From Bifidobacterium sp. ESL0728 (GTDB taxonomy: Bacteria > Actinomycetota > Actinomycetes > Actinomycetales > Bifidobacteriaceae), in contig NZ_CP113925.1 in assembly GCF_029392015.1 (NCBI RefSeq), positions 1,550,001-1,614,000 of the forward strand: a stretch of DNA of 64,000 nucleotides, written 5' to 3'. The translations under genes were made by a program, and so were the position numbers. The notes under the pieces are model-generated. The model made no database searches. It was not told the origin of the DNA and was given only the letters and a program-made list of their open reading frames with translations. Shown here in pieces: positions 9,170 through 18,465 of this stretch; positions within the stretch are counted from its first letter, which is position 1, and each line of letters begins with the position of its first letter.

Positions 9170-10564
9170 ATGGATTGGTTTTACAATATCAACCTGCTTG
9201 AAGGATGGCTGCCAACCACTTTAAAAACACTTACGCTACTCGGCTTCATCGCCGTGATTGTGCTTAAATCAAAAGACGGTTGGTTCGATTCCCTGCTCAA
9301 ACAGTTCGGTTGGGGTTTCATCGGCACTGTCGTCGGCTATGTCGTCGTTTGGCTGCTTTCGGACGTCTTCCTGGTCTTCGGGGTCAGCCTCGGACGGGTC
9401 ATCGAATTCAATATCGCTTTCGGCATCGGCTTTATTTCGGTGCTGGTGGCCATGTGCTTCGATTCGGGAACGTTGCGCAAGGTCCTCGCCATCATCACAG
9501 CCATTCTGACCCTCGCTACATTCGCGCTTCGCGTCGATATCATCTACGGCGAATATGCTACGGTCGGCTCGCTTTTCGGCCGTAACCAATTCTCTGCGTT
9601 GGAAGCAAAGAACGTGCACAAGGCCTCCGCAACAGCCGCCAATACCGTAGACGAATGGAAGAAGCTCGGTAAAGAGGGCAAGCTGCCAGCAGATATGCCG
9701 AAGAAAGGCATCGTCCGCTCGGTCGACATTCCCGCCACCACGTCCAATTTCAAGGCTCGCACAGCGAACGTCTATCTTCCGCCGGCCGCTTTGACCAAGA
9801 ATCCGCCGAAACTGCCGGTCATGGTCGTGATGGCCGGCCAGCCGGGCACCCCGGACCGTTTCTTCAGTGCAGGAGTACTCGGCGATAAACTGGACAGCTA
9901 CGCCGCCAAACATTACGGTCTGGCCCCCATCGCCGTCTCCCCCGACCAGAACGGAACCATCACGCACAATTCGCTCTGCTCCGATACCCCGGTTTTCGGC
10001 AACGCCGAAACCTACCTGACCCGCGACGTGACCACTTGGATAAAAAAGACCTTGCCCGTTGAGACCTCAGCCGACAAGTGGCTTATCGGCGGCTATTCGC
10101 AAGGCGGCACATGCGCCACGCAACTGGGCGCGGCACATCCCAATATCTATGGGCACATCTACAGTGCGGGCGGCGAAATCGAGCCTACTGACGGCTCGCA
10201 TAAATCGACAGTGAAACGCTTCTTCAACGGTGATGAAAAGGAATTCGACAAGCACGTCCCCATCAACATCATCCGCAGCCATGCCCCTTCCAAGCAGACA
10301 TGGTTCTCCGCAGCCGGACAGCTCGACCCCAAGTCGCAGAAAAACCAGAAGGCCATATCCACAGAGGCCATGAAAGCCGGAATGTCCGTGACCACGGTAG
10401 TCGTCAAAGGCACCGCCCATGACTGGCATACCGTCAACGCCGGAATGACCGCACAAATCGACCTCTTCGGCACCGAAACCGGCCTGGGTGAAACCGGCAG
10501 ACAAATATCGTCGTATCCGAATCTTCAAGTAGTAGCTGCAAACACCAATCGCGAAAGCGACTAG
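9170..10564 (+). CDS. Membrane-anchored alpha/beta hydrolase (putative aminoacyl-PG hydrolase)
   Basis: The start at 9170 (MDWFYNINLLEG) is chosen because GCGAGGGGAAAC directly precedes it; 464 residues. Four membrane helices occupy about residues 20-135, followed by an extracytoplasmic esterase-like domain of the Esterase-D/mycolyltransferase type. The nucleophile elbow is GGYSQGG with S310; LDPKS and GTAHDWHTV supply plausible acid and histidine. The gene lies 91 nt upstream of an MprF-like aminoacyl-PG synthase on the same strand. In Enterococcus faecium and Corynebacterium glutamicum, hydrolases next to such synthases cleave or use aminoacyl-phosphatidylglycerol, so the same role is inferred here. 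A generic surface esterase is the alternative. Confidence 0.75.
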   Translation: MDWFYNINLLEGWLPTTLKTLTLLGFIAVIVLKSKDGWFDSLLKQFGWGFIGTVVGYVVVWLLSDVFLVFGVSLGRVIEFNIAFGIGFISVLVAMCFDSGTLRKVLAIITAILTLATFALRVDIIYGEYATVGSLFGRNQFSALEAKNVHKASATAANTVDEWKKLGKEGKLPADMPKKGIVRSVDIPATTSNFKARTANVYLPPAALTKNPPKLPVMVVMAGQPGTPDRFFSAGVLGDKLDSYAAKHYGLAPIAVSPDQNGTITHNSLCSDTPVFGNAETYLTRDVTTWIKKTLPVETSADKWLIGGYSQGGTCATQLGAAHPNIYGHIYSAGGEIEPTDGSHKSTVKRFFNGDEKEFDKHVPINIIRSHAPSKQTWFSAAGQLDPKSQKNQKAISTEAMKAGMSVTTVVVKGTAHDWHTVNAGMTAQIDLFGTETGLGETGRQISSYPNLQVVAANTNRESD

Positions 10565-10655
10565 CGTCCACCGACCCGACGCAACTGCACAATTGTTGCC
10601 AAATAGTTGTGTTGCATTAAGGGATAATAAATATTACGATTGAAGAACGAAAGCC

Positions 10656-13600
10656 GTGAAGATGCAAACAGACGCAGACAACAACAAACCGACGGGGCGG
10701 CCATCGGCACCTCCCACGACGAATAGCGTGCCGCCGGCTGCAGTCTCGAACGTTTCAGAAACGCCAGGAGCCGGAACCACCCAGAACTCAGGGCAAGCCG
10801 CACAAAACAACACTGCGAATAAAGGCCAGACCAATTCAACTGGTCAAACCCAAAAGTCCTCTCACTCCGGGAAGAACGCAGGAAATGGGTCGAAAGGCAA
10901 GAAGCGTGGCCCCTCCAGCTGGAACGTGCTCGGTCATGACATCCTCAGCTGGATATACAGCCACCTCTTCGCCATCATCGTCGCTGCATTGTTCCTCGTC
11001 GTCAACATCTTCGATATGGTCTCCACGGCCATACGGCATCTGCATGCTCCTGCCTCTGCACGTACCTTAAGCCTCACCGAAATCCTTCTTGGGCGCATGC
11101 AAAACGGCAGAAGGCCGCACGATCCCTTCCAGCAACCGCTTCACAGCCAGGACATCATTCCATGGCTGACGAAGATCCTGCGTTCTGCGGTATTCGTGCG
11201 CAGTCCCTTGATGCTCATCATCTACACGCTGCTCATCGTTATCATCCTTGCTGTGGCGCAATCTCGACTCGGCGCTTTGAAAACGACGTTCGCGGCATTG
11301 TTCAGCGCCATCATCGGTTCGACTCTGGGCCTTCTGGTCTGCGTTCTGGTCGATATGGCCATGCACGACTGGCAGAGCATGGAGCGTCTGCCCGTGTTGC
11401 TCTCACCCCTGACCATCATCATCGGAGCACTGATGGCGGAAAGCGCCTACGAATCAGCACTATGGCGGCGGCGCATTCTGCTCCTCGGCTATACGGTTAT
11501 CGGCACATTGCTGCTTTTCAGTGGCAATCCTGGAGACTACTGCACACTCGGCGCCGCGATTGTCGGCCAACTCACCGGCCTGCTGATGCACGGCCCGATC
11601 AAGGACCACATTCAGTGGGCCAACAGCACCGACTACGAGATCCGTCGCCTGTTCGCCTTCGCCCAGCTGGTGCTCGCCATCGGTCCCCTGCTGGCGCTGA
11701 CTTCCACCTCGCACCTGGGCCCGCTGACGACTTTCGGCCTCTTCACCTCTTCCATCTGGGGCGATTCCTCGCTGCTCACTTCCTGCAGCGTGAACCAGTC
11801 GGTCACCAGTTGCCTGCGCTTGGTGGCGACCAGTAAGCATCTGGCCATAGCCGGCCTTTGGCTGCATATGCTCCTGCCTATCGCGGCCTTGGCTTTGGTG
11901 GCCTGGGGCCTTTACCACGGACGTCGGCTTGCGGCATGGGTGAGCATCGTGCTCAATGGTGCAGCCGTAGTGTTTGCCGTGCTTTACTATGTCGTATTCC
12001 CCTTTACCATCACCCCAATGAGCCCGAGTATGGCCAGCCGCTACAACTTCATGCCTGCTTTCATCACCACCGCCCTACCACCCTTGGTACTGATTATTCT
12101 GATGATTCGCGAACTGCCACATTTCAGCGTTTCCACTGGAACTTTCCGGGTCCGCAATGGCATTGTCGCCATGGTGGGCATGCTGCTGATCACCAGTTGC
12201 GTCTATATCGGCTTCGCCGTGGCCGCGCCTCAGGATTTCAGGCCCCGCCCCACCGTCAGGCTTTTGATCATGGATATGCTCCGTAGGCTTTTGCCCACCG
12301 GCTTCGGCGGACGCAAGTCCACCGCCCTCATCGTTCCCCAGACCGCAATGGCGACATTGGTGAGCGAAGGTCTCACCGTCGTCTTCTGGCTGACGGTGCT
12401 TATCGTCTTCATTCTCTGGTTCCGCGACAACGTCACCCCCGACGAACGCGACCGGAAGAAGGCTGAGGCACTGGTCACCCTTGGCGGTGAATCCATGAGC
12501 TTCATGACCACTTGGGAAGGCAACCACTACTGGTTCTCCTCCACCGGCCGTTCCGCCATCGCCTACCGCGTGCTGCACGGCATCGCCCTGACCGTCACCG
12601 GCCCGTTCGGCGACCCGAACGAATATATCGACGACCTGCGCGAATTCACCAAGTTCTGCGACGCAAAGGGCTGGTCACCTTCCTTCTATGCCGTCCACGA
12701 CGACCAGCGTGCGGAGCTCGAAAACATGGGCTGGTCCTCCATCCAGGTCGGCACGGAAATGGTGCTCGACCCGAGCCAGTGGCAGACGCGCGGCAAGAAA
12801 TGGCAGGACATCCGCACCGCCATCAACAAGGCCAAGCGCGACGGCATCACCGATGTGCTCACCACCTATGACGATGCCGGTTTCAATATCGACCAGCAGA
12901 TCGTGGACATCTCCGAGCAATGGGCCCAGCTCAAAGCGCTGCCGGAAATGAAATTCACGCTCGGTGGCATCGAGGAATTGCGTGACGACCGCGTGGCATT
13001 GCTGTATGCCGTGGACGGTGAAGGCACGGTGCTCGGCGTCACCAGTTGGCTGCCCACCTACCGTGATGGCCGGGTCATCGGTTGGACCCTTGATTTCATG
13101 CGGCATCGCACCGACAGCCCCAACGGCATCATGGAATTCCTCATCGCCCGCATGGCCGAGCGTCTGCGCGATCAGGGCCAAACCGACCCGGCCAACGCCG
13201 TGGAATTCATGAGCCTTTCGGCGGCCCCACTGGCAGGCATGGGCGAGAAGGCCCCCGCCGCCGCTGACAAGGCGGTTGAAGGCGAAAAGGTCAAAAAGAC
13301 AGGCACAAGGGCAAAGGCCGACCAAACCGAAAAGAGCGATAAAGCCAGGAACGGCGATAGAAATGCGGCCCAAGACCCAACCATATCTTCGCCCCAAACC
13401 GAAAGCGCAAACAACGTTTCAGGCAACGGCTCCGAAAAGGCCAAGACGGATGTATCCTCTGCGAAGAACAGCGATAGCGGAAAACCCGCACCAGCCGACG
13501 GCGAGAAGACGAAATCCGCTTCCCCGAGCGGCACGGAAATCATCGAACACGCCCTGCAGATTGCGGCCGACGTGCTTGAACCCGCCTACGGTTTCAAATC

Positions 13601-13784
13601 GTTGTTCTTCTTCAAGAAGAAGTTCCAGCCTATCCCTGCCCCGATCTATATCTGCTATCCGGATTCGGCCAAGCTCGCCCAGATCGGCATCGCCGTGGTC
13701 AACGCCTATGTACCCGAACTCAAGCCGAAGCAGGTCGTCGATATTGTGAAAACCATGACCTCAACGGATAAAAGCGACAAGTAG
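10656..13784 (+). CDS. MprF-like aminoacyl-phosphatidylglycerol synthase (DUF2156)
   Basis: The 1042-residue membrane protein begins with a GTG (an ATG lies 6 nt on) and a 90-residue Thr/Asn/Gln-rich cytoplasmic tail. About 12-14 membrane segments follow to residue 590; the first group, with GAAIVGQLTGLLMHG, resembles a rhomboid-like fold without a catalytic Ser. The C-terminal DUF2156 domain (from about 595: ALVTLGGESMSFMTTWEGNHYW, then GDPNEYIDDLREFTKFC and RKKWQ-type core) transfers an amino acid from aminoacyl-tRNA to phosphatidylglycerol, lowering surface charge. This domain is split by an unusual insertion of about 98 residues (about 860-957) rich in Lys, Asp, Ser and Ala, after which the conserved end LEPAYGFKSLFFFKKKF returns. 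The amino acid used (Lys or Ala) cannot be told. Confidence 0.85.
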   Translation: MKMQTDADNNKPTGRPSAPPTTNSVPPAAVSNVSETPGAGTTQNSGQAAQNNTANKGQTNSTGQTQKSSHSGKNAGNGSKGKKRGPSSWNVLGHDILSWIYSHLFAIIVAALFLVVNIFDMVSTAIRHLHAPASARTLSLTEILLGRMQNGRRPHDPFQQPLHSQDIIPWLTKILRSAVFVRSPLMLIIYTLLIVIILAVAQSRLGALKTTFAALFSAIIGSTLGLLVCVLVDMAMHDWQSMERLPVLLSPLTIIIGALMAESAYESALWRRRILLLGYTVIGTLLLFSGNPGDYCTLGAAIVGQLTGLLMHGPIKDHIQWANSTDYEIRRLFAFAQLVLAIGPLLALTSTSHLGPLTTFGLFTSSIWGDSSLLTSCSVNQSVTSCLRLVATSKHLAIAGLWLHMLLPIAALALVAWGLYHGRRLAAWVSIVLNGAAVVFAVLYYVVFPFTITPMSPSMASRYNFMPAFITTALPPLVLIILMIRELPHFSVSTGTFRVRNGIVAMVGMLLITSCVYIGFAVAAPQDFRPRPTVRLLIMDMLRRLLPTGFGGRKSTALIVPQTAMATLVSEGLTVVFWLTVLIVFILWFRDNVTPDERDRKKAEALVTLGGESMSFMTTWEGNHYWFSSTGRSAIAYRVLHGIALTVTGPFGDPNEYIDDLREFTKFCDAKGWSPSFYAVHDDQRAELENMGWSSIQVGTEMVLDPSQWQTRGKKWQDIRTAINKAKRDGITDVLTTYDDAGFNIDQQIVDISEQWAQLKALPEMKFTLGGIEELRDDRVALLYAVDGEGTVLGVTSWLPTYRDGRVIGWTLDFMRHRTDSPNGIMEFLIARMAERLRDQGQTDPANAVEFMSLSAAPLAGMGEKAPAAADKAVEGEKVKKTGTRAKADQTEKSDKARNGDRNAAQDPTISSPQTESANNVSGNGSEKAKTDVSSAKNSDSGKPAPADGEKTKSASPSGTEIIEHALQIAADVLEPAYGFKSLFFFKKKFQPIPAPIYICYPDSAKLAQIGIAVVNAYVPELKPKQVVDIVKTMTSTDKSDK

Positions 13785-13808
13785 ACCGCCGGGAAACCTA
13801 GACGAAAC

Positions 13809-13855
13809 AAAAAGGATAGCGGTCAGTCACAATCGGCTGGTTGCTATCCTTTTGT
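13809..13855 (+). terminator. Terminator-like hairpin after the aminoacyl-PG synthase gene
   Basis: Perfect 11-nt arms AAAAGGATAGC (13810-13820) and GCTATCCTTTT (13843-13853) flank a 22-nt loop. The A-rich left and T-rich right ends make it able to act in both directions, which fits its place between the convergent MprF-like gene and the fur gene. Confidence 0.75.
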
Positions 13856-13906
13856 ATTCAAAGAATGTATTTTCGATAATCACGAAGCGAAATAAAATCC
13901 CAGAAC

Positions 13907-14383
13907 TCAAACGCGTTCTTGGGCAGCATCCGAATTCTCCAAACGCTGGCAGTCCGGGCACAATCCAAATACTTCAAGCGTGTGCGAGCTGACCGTAAAA
14001 CCATGCTCGTCTGCGACCTTGCGCACCCATTGCTCAGGAGGCTCGATCTCCACGGTCTTGCCGCAGTTTTCGCACACCAGATGGTGATGGTGCTCGCCGT
14101 CCTTGCAGATACGGAACATCTGCTGGTCGTTCAAATGAATGGTGTCAGCCCTGCCGTCATCAGCCAGCGCGTTGAGCTGCCGATAGACCGTGGAAAGACC
14201 GATTCCCTGACCCTCCTCGCTCAGGATCCGATAAAGATCCTGCGCGGAAACGAAATCGTCGCAAGCGGAAAGGGCCTTCAGCACGGCGTCTTTCTGCCAG
14301 GTATGCTGGCTGCCGCGCCTGCCACCGTGGGAAAGCATTCTACGTACGGAACGTTCTCCATCATGCTGCTCGTTGGCTAACAC
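13907..14383 (-). CDS. Fur-family metal-responsive regulator (Zur-like)
   Basis: The 158-residue protein has the winged-helix part TWQKDAVLKALSACDDFVSAQDLYRIL ... IGLSTVYRQLNALADDG and the dimerisation part with the metal site HHHHLVCENCGKTVEIEP and a second CPDC pair near the C-terminus. The two CXXC pairs form the structural zinc site known in Fur and Zur. The run of four His and CENCGK are more like Zur or general Fur than PerR or Nur, but the metal cannot be decided from sequence. It could start at M1 or at M16 (MLSHGGRRG). It is transcribed away from purK, with a 219-nt gap upstream that shows no obvious partner gene. Confidence 0.85.
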   Translation of the reverse strand: MLANEQHDGERSVRRMLSHGGRRGSQHTWQKDAVLKALSACDDFVSAQDLYRILSEEGQGIGLSTVYRQLNALADDGRADTIHLNDQQMFRICKDGEHHHHLVCENCGKTVEIEPPEQWVRKVADEHGFTVSSHTLEVFGLCPDCQRLENSDAAQERV

Positions 14384-14602
14384 TGTTCAAGACCTCTTTC
14401 GTAATCGCCGCTTGTTGGCTACAAGGTCGCCACCGCCGGGAATAGCGGGCTGCCTCATCAAACGCAACATGCATTTTACTCGCATTTCTCTGACTTGAAA
14501 AGGGCGATTAGGCCGCTGGAAACCATCACGGACAAAATCAAGCTACGCAATACAGTAGCCATCAATGATATGGCTAGCTGACCGCACACGAAAACCGGTT
14601 GA

Positions 14603-15772
14603 CTATTGCCGCAAATCATCCCAACAGCCGGTGGCCTCAAGCTCGTCGACCGTACGTTGCGTGTCGTCGGTGAGCACCGTGATATGTCCCATTTTGCGGT
14701 CCTGACGGACTTCCGCCTTGCCATAGTCGTGGACGTACCATTCCGGGTGCTTGGCGATCAGCTTGCGCGTCGGAGCCACGTGCTGGCCCAAGACGTTGGC
14801 CATCACGGCCGGACTCAGGAGCTTCGGCTGCGGCAACGGCCACCCGGCGATGCCACGGATATGGGCGTCAAATTGGTCGATGGAACAGGCTTCGATGGTG
14901 TAATGGCCGGAATTGTGCGGACGCGGGGCAAGCTCGTTGACCACCACGCGGCCGTCCTTGGTGATGAACAGTTCGATGGCCAACGTTCCGGCCAGCTCAA
15001 AGCCTTTGGCCAGACGCAAGGCCAGAGCCTTGGCTTCCTCGGCGATCTCGTCGCTGACCTGTGCAGGCGCGATGGTCAGGTGCAGGATGTTGTGGCGATG
15101 TTCGTTGCGCACGATGGGGAATGTGACGAAATCCTTGCCGTTGCCGGAAATGAGGATCGAGGCCTCAAAAGCGAAATCGACGAAACCTTCCAAGACGGAT
15201 GGCGGGAACGTGCCCTGCTTGTCGCGTTTGTGGACTTTCGCCAGATCTTCCGGCCCGTGCAAAACGACCTGACCGTGGCCATCATATCCGCCGCGACGGG
15301 TCTTCAGCACCGCTGGATACCCGATTTCTTCCACGGCCTTGTCAAGCCCTGCCAAGTCATCAACTTGTCGCCAAGGCGCGGTCTGCGTGCCATGGTCGTT
15401 GATGAACTGTTTCTCGAACACGCGATCCTGCGTCACGCGCAACAAATCCGTTCCCTGCGGGACGGCGACGCTGCCACGAACCTCGTCAATGGCATCGGCA
15501 TCAACGTTTTCGAATTCGTAGGTGAGTACGTCGCTACGCTCGGCCAACTCGCGAATCGCGGCCTTGTCATCGTAATCGGCCGTGACCTGGAAATCGGCGA
15601 CCTGGGCGACCGGGCAATCCGGCGTCGGGTCGAGCACGCCGATACGGAAACCATGATAGCGTGCGGAAAGCGCCATCATGCGCCCGAGCTGCCCGCCGCC
15701 GATGATGCCGATGGTTGCGCCCGGCATCAGCGTTTCAATCTTTCCGTTGGTCTCTTCAGACAAGCTGGGCAT
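14603..15772 (-). CDS. purK: N5-carboxyaminoimidazole ribonucleotide synthase
   Basis: PurK uses ATP and bicarbonate to carboxylate AIR to N5-CAIR in purine synthesis. The 389-residue protein has the N-terminal nucleotide fold [16 protein letters not shown], an ATP-grasp core with [29 protein letters not shown] and [17 protein letters not shown], and a normal C-terminal end. The start [10 protein letters not shown] at 15772 follows GGAGGAATCCA and overlaps the purE end by 17 nt, so translation is coupled to purE; the frame can be extended upstream to 15823 inside purE but without a better site. It forms the usual purE-purK operon. Confidence 0.95.
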   Translation of the reverse strand: MPSLSEETNGKIETLMPGATIGIIGGGQLGRMMALSARYHGFRIGVLDPTPDCPVAQVADFQVTADYDDKAAIRELAERSDVLTYEFENVDADAIDEVRGSVAVPQGTDLLRVTQDRVFEKQFINDHGTQTAPWRQVDDLAGLDKAVEEIGYPAVLKTRRGGYDGHGQVVLHGPEDLAKVHKRDKQGTFPPSVLEGFVDFAFEASILISGNGKDFVTFPIVRNEHRHNILHLTIAPAQVSDEIAEEAKALALRLAKGFELAGTLAIELFITKDGRVVVNELAPRPHNSGHYTIEACSIDQFDAHIRGIAGWPLPQPKLLSPAVMANVLGQHVAPTRKLIAKHPEWYVHDYGKAEVRQDRKMGHITVLTDDTQRTVDELEATGCWDDLRQ

Positions 15773-16253
15773 TGGATTCCTCCACCTTCTTCTTGAGGCT
15801 TTCGCGATAGCCTGCGAGCGCATCAGCCAAGGAATCGTCGGAAATGCTCAAAATACTGACCGCCAGCAAGCCGGCGTTCTGCGCACCGGAATTGCCGATG
15901 GCCGTCGTCGCCACGGGGATGCCGCCAGGCATCTGGACGATGGAAAGCAGGGAATCGACGCCGGAAAGCGCATGCGATTTGACCGGCACGCCAATGACCG
16001 GCAGCGTGGTCTGCGCAGCGACCATACCAGGAAGGTGAGCGGCTCCCCCAGCTCCCGCGATAATCACTTTGATGCCGTTCCGGCGGGCATTATTCGCGAA
16101 ATCCGCCATCAATTCGGGTGTCCGATGGGCGGAAATGACTTGTTTTGAATAGGAGACATTGAACTGGTCGAGGGTGTCGCAAGCGTGACGCATCGTCTCC
16201 CAATCGCTTGCCGAACCCATAATCACTGCTACTTTTGGTGCGTGAGCTGCCAT
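15756..16253 (-). CDS. purE: N5-carboxyaminoimidazole ribonucleotide mutase
   Basis: PurE moves the carboxyl group of N5-CAIR to give CAIR. The 165-residue protein has the class I signature [20 protein letters not shown] near the start, SAHRTPELM in the middle and [26 protein letters not shown], all active-site segments of the bacterial enzyme. Its length matches the family. It is the first gene of the purE-purK operon; the promoter must lie in 16254-16460, between the gene and the hairpin repeats. Confidence 0.96.
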   Translation of the reverse strand: MAAHAPKVAVIMGSASDWETMRHACDTLDQFNVSYSKQVISAHRTPELMADFANNARRNGIKVIIAGAGGAAHLPGMVAAQTTLPVIGVPVKSHALSGVDSLLSIVQMPGGIPVATTAIGNSGAQNAGLLAVSILSISDDSLADALAGYRESLKKKVEESNAQLV

Positions 16254-16462
16254 GATACCTCCGAAGTATCGATTGGAAACCAGAGCCGGTTCCCACTTTA
16301 CGCGGCGGGAACGAGAAAATACGTCTGTTCAAAGTCGCTTAATATGACCGATTATCAGGAATATTACACCGTTCACAACTCAGCCAAACGATTATCATAC
16401 TTACGATATTTTTCGTTCTTCATGTCTTTAATGCTGGGATACAGACTATAAAAATCTTTAAA

Positions 16463-16720
16463 ATGCCGTTTACCAGCACCGACGCAATCAGAATAGGGGG
16501 AGGGACACTTTACTGCTGGAAAACGGATTCCTATTCCTACTCAAATACTGTTTGCCAGCACCAGCGCAACCAGATTTAGTGACAACTACACTTTAGTGCT
16601 GGAAAATGGACTCTAAGAATCCGGAAAATGCCGTTTACCAGCACCAATACAGTCACACACATATTTACTGCTGGGAAACGGACTTTTGCTTTCACTCAAA
16701 TGCCGTTTACCAGCACTGAT
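16463..16720. repeat. Tandem hairpin repeats, period about 83 bp, between yhbY and purE
   Basis: Three full units and a partial fourth start at 16463, 16546, 16629 and 16700 (periods 83, 83, 71). Each opens with TGCCGTTTACCAGCACC (TACTGTTTGCCAGCACC in the second) and contains, about 49 or 38 nt further, the inverted partner ACTGCTGGAAAACGGA or a close variant (16512, 16595, 16667). The inner segments are also related (CGACGCAATCAGA, AGCGCAACCAGA, AATACAGTCACA). Each unit can fold into a hairpin with a stem of about 13 bp with one mismatch. The array fills the 477-nt gap upstream of purE and ends 10 nt before the yhbY stop. The gap between 16254 and 16460 shows nothing else clear. Confidence 0.8.
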
Positions 16721-16730
16721 GTGCATTGTG

Positions 16731-17039
16731 TCAGTGGACGAGCTCAATCTTGGTGATTCCCGGCTTCTTGGAGGGCCGGTAAAGTACGAAACGATGGCCG
16801 ATGACCTGCACCAGCTGCGCGCCGATCTGACCGGCGAGGGTCTCCCCGACCTCCTGCTCGTCGACCGGGCAACCGTCCTGCACCACGCCCTTGAGCAACT
16901 CGTGCGATTCGAGCGTCTCCGAAGCCTGCTTCACGGCAGCATCGGTGACCCCGTTCTTGCCGATCCACAGCATCGGCGAAATCTTGCTCGCCAAAGCCTT
17001 GAGCTGCTTGACCTGTCGTTTGTTGAGTTTCGTCGCCAT
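16731..17039 (-). CDS. yhbY: YhbY-family CRM-domain RNA-binding protein
   Basis: This 102-residue single-domain protein has the CRM fold with LASKISPMLWIGKNGVTDAAVKQ, including the conserved GKNG loop that contacts RNA, then ESHELLKGVVQDG and GHRFVLYRPSKKPG at the end. YhbY proteins associate with pre-50S ribosomal particles. The start MATKLNKRQ at 17039 is chosen because AAGGAT stands 6-7 nt upstream; an extension to 17072 lacks such a site. It stands alone, facing the repeat array. Confidence 0.88.
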   Translation of the reverse strand: MATKLNKRQVKQLKALASKISPMLWIGKNGVTDAAVKQASETLESHELLKGVVQDGCPVDEQEVGETLAGQIGAQLVQVIGHRFVLYRPSKKPGITKIELVH

Positions 17040-17283
17040 CAATAAATCCTTACTTTCATCAAGGGGTAACAATATTTCTCGGTATTGCCCGATTCCGTCT
17101 TATGATTTGTTACTGCACCCACTATACCAACGCGTCTTCACGCTTTGCCATTACCATTGCTTAGATACCGAAAAGTACATTGACCTTGAAACCTGTATAA
17201 AGCAATCTTGAAAAGGCTCGAATTCCACATCGTTTAACCGTATAATAAAAAATACGATTACACCAGCAAATCAGGAAGGCTTC

Positions 17284-18465
17284 ATGGCTCAGATTACTGT
17301 TCAACCAGCAACACTGCGCTGGGCCGTTTCCTAGAGCGGACATGACGTAGGGGCGATTGCTTCTCGCCCGGAGCTCAAACAACTTCCCGAATGGCTGCAA
17401 GCGAAACATCCCATCAGCCTTTCCTTCACTAAAATCTCTGATTTGAGTAAGGCTTTGCAGATTCCTTTTGGACGTCTGGTACGCACTTCTGTGCCCAAAG
17501 TACACGAAGATGAGCTCGTCAAGTTCAGAACGGTCAACAACGCCGCAGTGCCATTGAGCAAGAGCCTCGAAGACATCATCGCCAAAATGCGAGTCCGTCA
17601 GACTTGGGCACATGACGAATTGATGAGTCTTGGTTTTAGCGGTAATACATTCGTGGGTTCTGTTGACAATACAAAAAACGCCAAGGAAATCGCCCAATCC
17701 ATTATTCAGGCGCTCCAATTACCTGAACATTGGACGTTCGATAAAAGCGATCGTAAGCGTTTCAATTTCTTAAGAGACACCCTTTCCAAAATTGGTATCA
17801 TGACCATGGTCGATTCCAAAGCGGCAACGAACGAAAAACTTGACATCCAAGAATTCCGAGCTTTCACTCTTTTAGACGATATCGCTCCCCTCATTTTCAT
17901 CAATCGCAATGACTCGGACAAAGCCATGCTGTTTTCTCTTTTGCACGAACTCACCCACATCTTCATTGGGGCCGAAGAGCTGTTCAACGCGTCCGAAGCC
18001 GAATTTGACATCTCCGATCAGGAACGTCTCATCAACCAAACTGTCATGGAAATCATTTTGGGTAATTCTGATTTCAGAAAGGAATGGCTCAAAGAATCGG
18101 AAACGAAATCTTCCAGAGTTGAAGTCGCTGAAACGTTTTCGAGTCACTATGGTTTAAGCACGTTGTCTTTCCTCATCAAAGCGAAGCAAGACGGATTGGC
18201 AAGCGAAAGAGACATCAAAGAGGAATACAACCAACTCGCACAACCTTCTTTAAAACAAACAAAAAAGAAAGAAGGCGGAGATGCGAACGTCACGAATTCC
18301 TTCCACTTGGATAGCAGATTCGTCAGTTTGGTAAAACAAGGAATAGATTCCAATTCCATTTCCTATACTGATGGTTTTTCTCTTCTCGGAATTAAATCTG
18401 AACGAGCGTACGACGGACTTCTAACAAAGAAAGGGCTGGATGATGACATCACAATTCCTGCTTGA
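17284..18465 (+). pseudogene. ImmA/IrrE-type metallopeptidase gene with in-frame amber codon 17
   Basis: A good ribosome binding site (AGGAAGG) precedes an ATG at 17284. The frame reads MAQITVQPATLRWAVS, then TAG at 17332-17334, then continues without a break as SGHDVGAIASRPELKQLPEWL to the stop at 18465. CAG to TAG is the simplest explanation. The remainder has the zinc-peptidase motif LLHELTHIFIGAEELF and the layout of ImmA/IrrE proteins that pair with toxins. Without readthrough, only a start inside the gene (for example TTG at 17443, which has no clear ribosome binding site) could give product, and it would lack the N-terminal domain. It overlaps the DUF4411 gene by 26 nt. A sequencing error is possible. 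Confidence 0.75.

Noticed and set aside
16463..16720. CRISPR array
   Set aside because: Arms alternate in direction, interiors are related to each other, and there are no cas genes; it fits hairpin-bearing tandem repeats better.
17443..18465. ImmA/IrrE gene as an intact CDS starting at TTG 17443
   Set aside because: No ribosome binding site there, and the homologous frame clearly extends upstream through a stop codon to the ATG at 17284.
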